Origin: a bacterium BMS3Bbin08
GTDB taxonomy: Bacteria > Nitrospirota > Thermodesulfovibrionia > UBA6902 > BMS3Bbin08
Assembly (NCBI GenBank): GCA_002897775.1
Contig: BDTR01000045.1
Coordinates: 1-64,000, forward strand
DNA: 64,000 nt
Direction of reading: 5' to 3'
Shown here: positions 61,726 through 64,000 of the stretch, piece after piece
Layout: the number at the start of each line of letters is the position of its first letter
How positions within the stretch are numbered: the first letter of the stretch is position 1
The notes under the pieces: model-generated
The model's input: the letters and a program-made list of their open reading frames with translations, nothing else
The model's database searches: none
What the model was told of the DNA's origin: nothing
Program-made: the position numbers and the translations under genes

Positions 61726-63947
61726 GCTATGAAAAACTAAAAGCGTTCATAGCTGAAAACCTCACAGATAAAAAGCTCATAATAGTCTCCAACAGGGAGC
61801 CCTATTCCCACAAAAAAGCAGGCCTTAATATAAAAGTCGATAAACCGGCCGGGGGCCTGACGTCAGTGCTTGACGAGGTCCTGCGCGCTGTCGGAGGTAC
61901 CTGGGTCGCCTGGGGAAGCGCCTCAGGAGACAGGAATGTAGTAGACAAAAACAGCCGCGTCCGTGTGCCGCCGGCCGGGCCGTCATACACACTGAAAAGG
62001 GTCTGGCTAAGCGACAGCGAGGTTGAGAACTATTATCACGGCTATTCGAACCGCGTGCTCTGGCCCCTGTGCCACATAGCGCTGGACAAGCTTTATTTCA
62101 GAAAAAAATACTGGGATGATTATAAAAAGGCCAATGCCGCTTTCGCGCGTTCCGTGCTTGAGGAGGCCGATGAAAGATCGCTGATATGGATACACGATTA
62201 TCACCTCTGTCTGGTCCCGAAAAAGCTGAAAGAAGCAAGGCCCGGGCTTACTATCGCCCAGTTCTGGCATATACCGTGGCCTGACCACAGTGTTTTTAGA
62301 ATATGCCCCCAATCCAGGGAGATCCTTGAGGCCCTTCTAAGCAACGACCTGCTCGGTTTTCAATTGCCTCTGTTTGTGAAGAATTTCATGGATTGCGTTA
62401 ACGAAAGTCTGGATGACGCAGCTATTGATTACCGGAGTTCCACGATCAGTTATAAGGGGCACAAGACAAAGCTGGAGGCGTTTCCCATAAGCGTTGACTA
62501 TAACAAATTTCGCGACCTTGCTCTTAATACAAAAACATTTACCGCCATGAACCAATTGAAGGACAGATACGATCTCACGCAAAAATTTATCGGCCTGGGA
62601 GTTGACAGGCTTGAATATACAAAGGGCCTGATTAAAAGACTCCAGGCCATTGACCTGTTCTTTGACAGGTACCCGAGGTTTAAGGATAGATTCACTTTCT
62701 TCCAGATAGCTGTGCCAACAAGGATGAAAGAGCCTTACATCAGCTATAAGGCGATGGTTGAGGGACTTGTAAGGAAAATAAATAAAAAATACTCCTCTGA
62801 GAACTGGAACCCCATCGTGTACAGGGACGTCAAGGCTGAACACGAGGACCTCGCAGTTTATTACAGGATGGCTGATATAGCGGTCATAAGTTCGGTTTAC
62901 GACGGAATGAACCTGGTGGCCAAGGAGTTTGTCTCCGCGCAGGTCGATGGCAAAGGGGTGCTGCTGCTCAGTGAGTTCGCCGGCGCCGCGGAAGAACTTG
63001 AAGGGGCCATACTGGTAAACCCCTATGACATAGAGGAGTTCTCCGACTCAATAAAAAAAGCGCTGGAAATGTCTGTGAGAGAAAAAAAGAGCCGGATGAA
63101 GACCCTTCAGAGACAGGTAAAAGAAAAGGATGTGTACACATGGATATACGATGTTTTGGGTCAGATGCTGCTGATCTCCGGGAAGAAAGTGCGCCGGTGC
63201 AGTTACCTTTTTGAAAATATCGGGACAATACCAAGGAACAGGATATTCCTTTTCCTGGATTATGACGGCACTGTAACGCCTATCGTCAAGACACCTGATA
63301 AGGCTGTCATGTCCGAAGAGATGCGGTCCCTTATAATAAAGCTCCAGCAGACTGTTCCGGTCGCGATCATTAGCGGAAGAGCGCTTAATGACCTGAAGCA
63401 GATGGTAAATATCGAGAATATGATATACGCCGGTAATCATGGCGCGGAAATATGGGACGGGACCCGGCTTGTAAAAGGGAAGCGGGCGTCCTCCAGTCAG
63501 AAGGCCATGAAGCAGATAATCCATGAACTAAGGACCTCTCTGTCAGCCATCTCAGGTGTGGTTATTGAGGATAAAGGCATTACAGCCAGTATACACTTCA
63601 GAATGGTCAGTGAGCGGAATACAGGCAGGGTATTGGATATCTTCTGGTCGATCGCGGATAAATACAAGGATTCATTTATGGTGACAACGGGTAAAAAGGT
63701 CCTTGAGATCAGGCCGCGCGGGATATGGAACAAAGGTGATGCCGTCAAATGGATATGCAAAAATTTCGGCAGGAAAAGGATTCCGGTCTATGTTGGCGAT
63801 GACACAACAGACGAGGACGCGTTCAGGGCGATCAAGGGCAAAGGTATCGGGATATGTGTCGGCTGGAACCCTGAATCAGACTATTATTTAAAAACCCAGG
63901 ACGAGGTCAAACAGCTCATTAAGGTAATTGGGAACTTTAAGTCGTGA
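61722..63947 (+). CDS. otsAB: Trehalose-6-phosphate synthase / phosphatase fusion
   Basis: The 741-aa protein has OtsA (about 1-490; SNREPYSHKK, GGLTSVLDEVL, HDYHL, DRLEYTKGL) followed by a HAD-IIB OtsB domain (about 500-740; FLDYDGTVTPIV, ISGRALNDLKQM, VGDDTTDEDAFRA). It makes trehalose from UDP-glucose and glucose-6-phosphate. Overlap with treT makes two trehalose routes in one transcript. The fusion order OtsA-OtsB is common. Confidence 0.95.
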   Translation: MSYEKLKAFIAENLTDKKLIIVSNREPYSHKKAGLNIKVDKPAGGLTSVLDEVLRAVGGTWVAWGSASGDRNVVDKNSRVRVPPAGPSYTLKRVWLSDSEVENYYHGYSNRVLWPLCHIALDKLYFRKKYWDDYKKANAAFARSVLEEADERSLIWIHDYHLCLVPKKLKEARPGLTIAQFWHIPWPDHSVFRICPQSREILEALLSNDLLGFQLPLFVKNFMDCVNESLDDAAIDYRSSTISYKGHKTKLEAFPISVDYNKFRDLALNTKTFTAMNQLKDRYDLTQKFIGLGVDRLEYTKGLIKRLQAIDLFFDRYPRFKDRFTFFQIAVPTRMKEPYISYKAMVEGLVRKINKKYSSENWNPIVYRDVKAEHEDLAVYYRMADIAVISSVYDGMNLVAKEFVSAQVDGKGVLLLSEFAGAAEELEGAILVNPYDIEEFSDSIKKALEMSVREKKSRMKTLQRQVKEKDVYTWIYDVLGQMLLISGKKVRRCSYLFENIGTIPRNRIFLFLDYDGTVTPIVKTPDKAVMSEEMRSLIIKLQQTVPVAIISGRALNDLKQMVNIENMIYAGNHGAEIWDGTRLVKGKRASSSQKAMKQIIHELRTSLSAISGVVIEDKGITASIHFRMVSERNTGRVLDIFWSIADKYKDSFMVTTGKKVLEIRPRGIWNKGDAVKWICKNFGRKRIPVYVGDDTTDEDAFRAIKGKGIGICVGWNPESDYYLKTQDEVKQLIKVIGNFKS

Positions 63948-64000
63948 GTCCCCAGACGGTCAGCGAAGATATCCAGGGACTGTTATCCGGTATAAGCGAA
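63944..64000 (+). CDS. Start of next gene (partial)
   Basis: A GTG at 63944 overlaps the otsAB stop by 4 nt and opens a frame reading VSPQTVSEDIQGLLSG to the window edge. The overlap style matches the rest of the operon. Nothing can be said about function. Confidence 0.4.
   Translation, partial: MSPQTVSEDIQGLLSGISE

Overview
The window is about 64 kb of one bacterial chromosome. It suggests a Gram-negative, probably anaerobic, CO2-fixing organism. It encodes the tetrahydrofolate (methyl) branch of the Wood-Ljungdahl pathway (selenocysteine formate dehydrogenase, formate-THF ligase, FolD, MetV, MetF) and CooC, a nickel-insertion ATPase for CO dehydrogenase. Type IV pseudopilins and a lipoprotein point to a diderm envelope. 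A PATAN/PilZ/DnaJ/TPR protein and a DUF5752-TreT-OtsAB cluster recall Nitrospirota or deltaproteobacterial (Desulfobacterota) lineages. That placement is inference only; no rRNA or tRNA gene is visible.

Layout: 1-4.2 kb holds a plus-strand minor-pilin operon (FimT/GspH end, PilV, PilW, PilX, lipoprotein) and a separate pilin. From 4.65 to 13.76 kb a long minus-strand housekeeping run reads yicC-remA-gmk-rpoZ-coaBC-TPR-aroQ-M24 peptidase-efp-accB-accC-thiE. Then come clpC, nrdR-glyA, ribF (plus), priA and a Ca2+-type P-type ATPase with the collapsed remnant of a second one. From 24.8 to 35.1 kb there is a NAD-linked formate dehydrogenase operon with an in-frame TGA followed by a clear SECIS hairpin, a cNMP-binding protein, fhs, pgsA, a DUF512 protein and aroE.

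From 35.1 to 44.75 kb an accessory region interrupts the folate/C1 genes. It starts with a 2-kb segment at the 3' end of aroE, flanked by a 29-bp direct repeat of that end. The segment carries an orphan Rhs C-terminal tip, a small membrane protein, HigBA and HicAB. Next come a 1,854-codon Rhs/YD protein whose start is a MazE/AbrB antitoxin N-terminus and whose core is cut off by a RAYT-type repeat, fragments of another YD repeat and of istB, and an intact RAYT transposase between perfect 26-bp inverted repeats. C1 genes resume at 44.8 kb (cooC, MTHFS, folE, folD, metV, metF), followed by an FKBP isomerase and panB. From 51.4 kb to the end lies a compatible-solute and envelope-stress region: HAD sugar-phosphoglycerate phosphatase, glycerate kinase, glucosyl-3-phosphoglycerate synthase, M23 peptidase, MscS channel, DUF5752, TreT-like synthase and an OtsA-OtsB fusion.

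The least expected feature is how heavily the sequence is invaded by small repeats: arrays with a 7- or 8-nt period, CCTGCC palindromes, an ACCCCGTTAA-ended MITE-like element, GGGGTCAG repeats, and a pair of hairpins with a covarying base pair after metF. Several lie inside genes and keep the frame (pilX leader, P-type ATPase, metF, the HAD phosphatase, and two or more in glycerate kinase).
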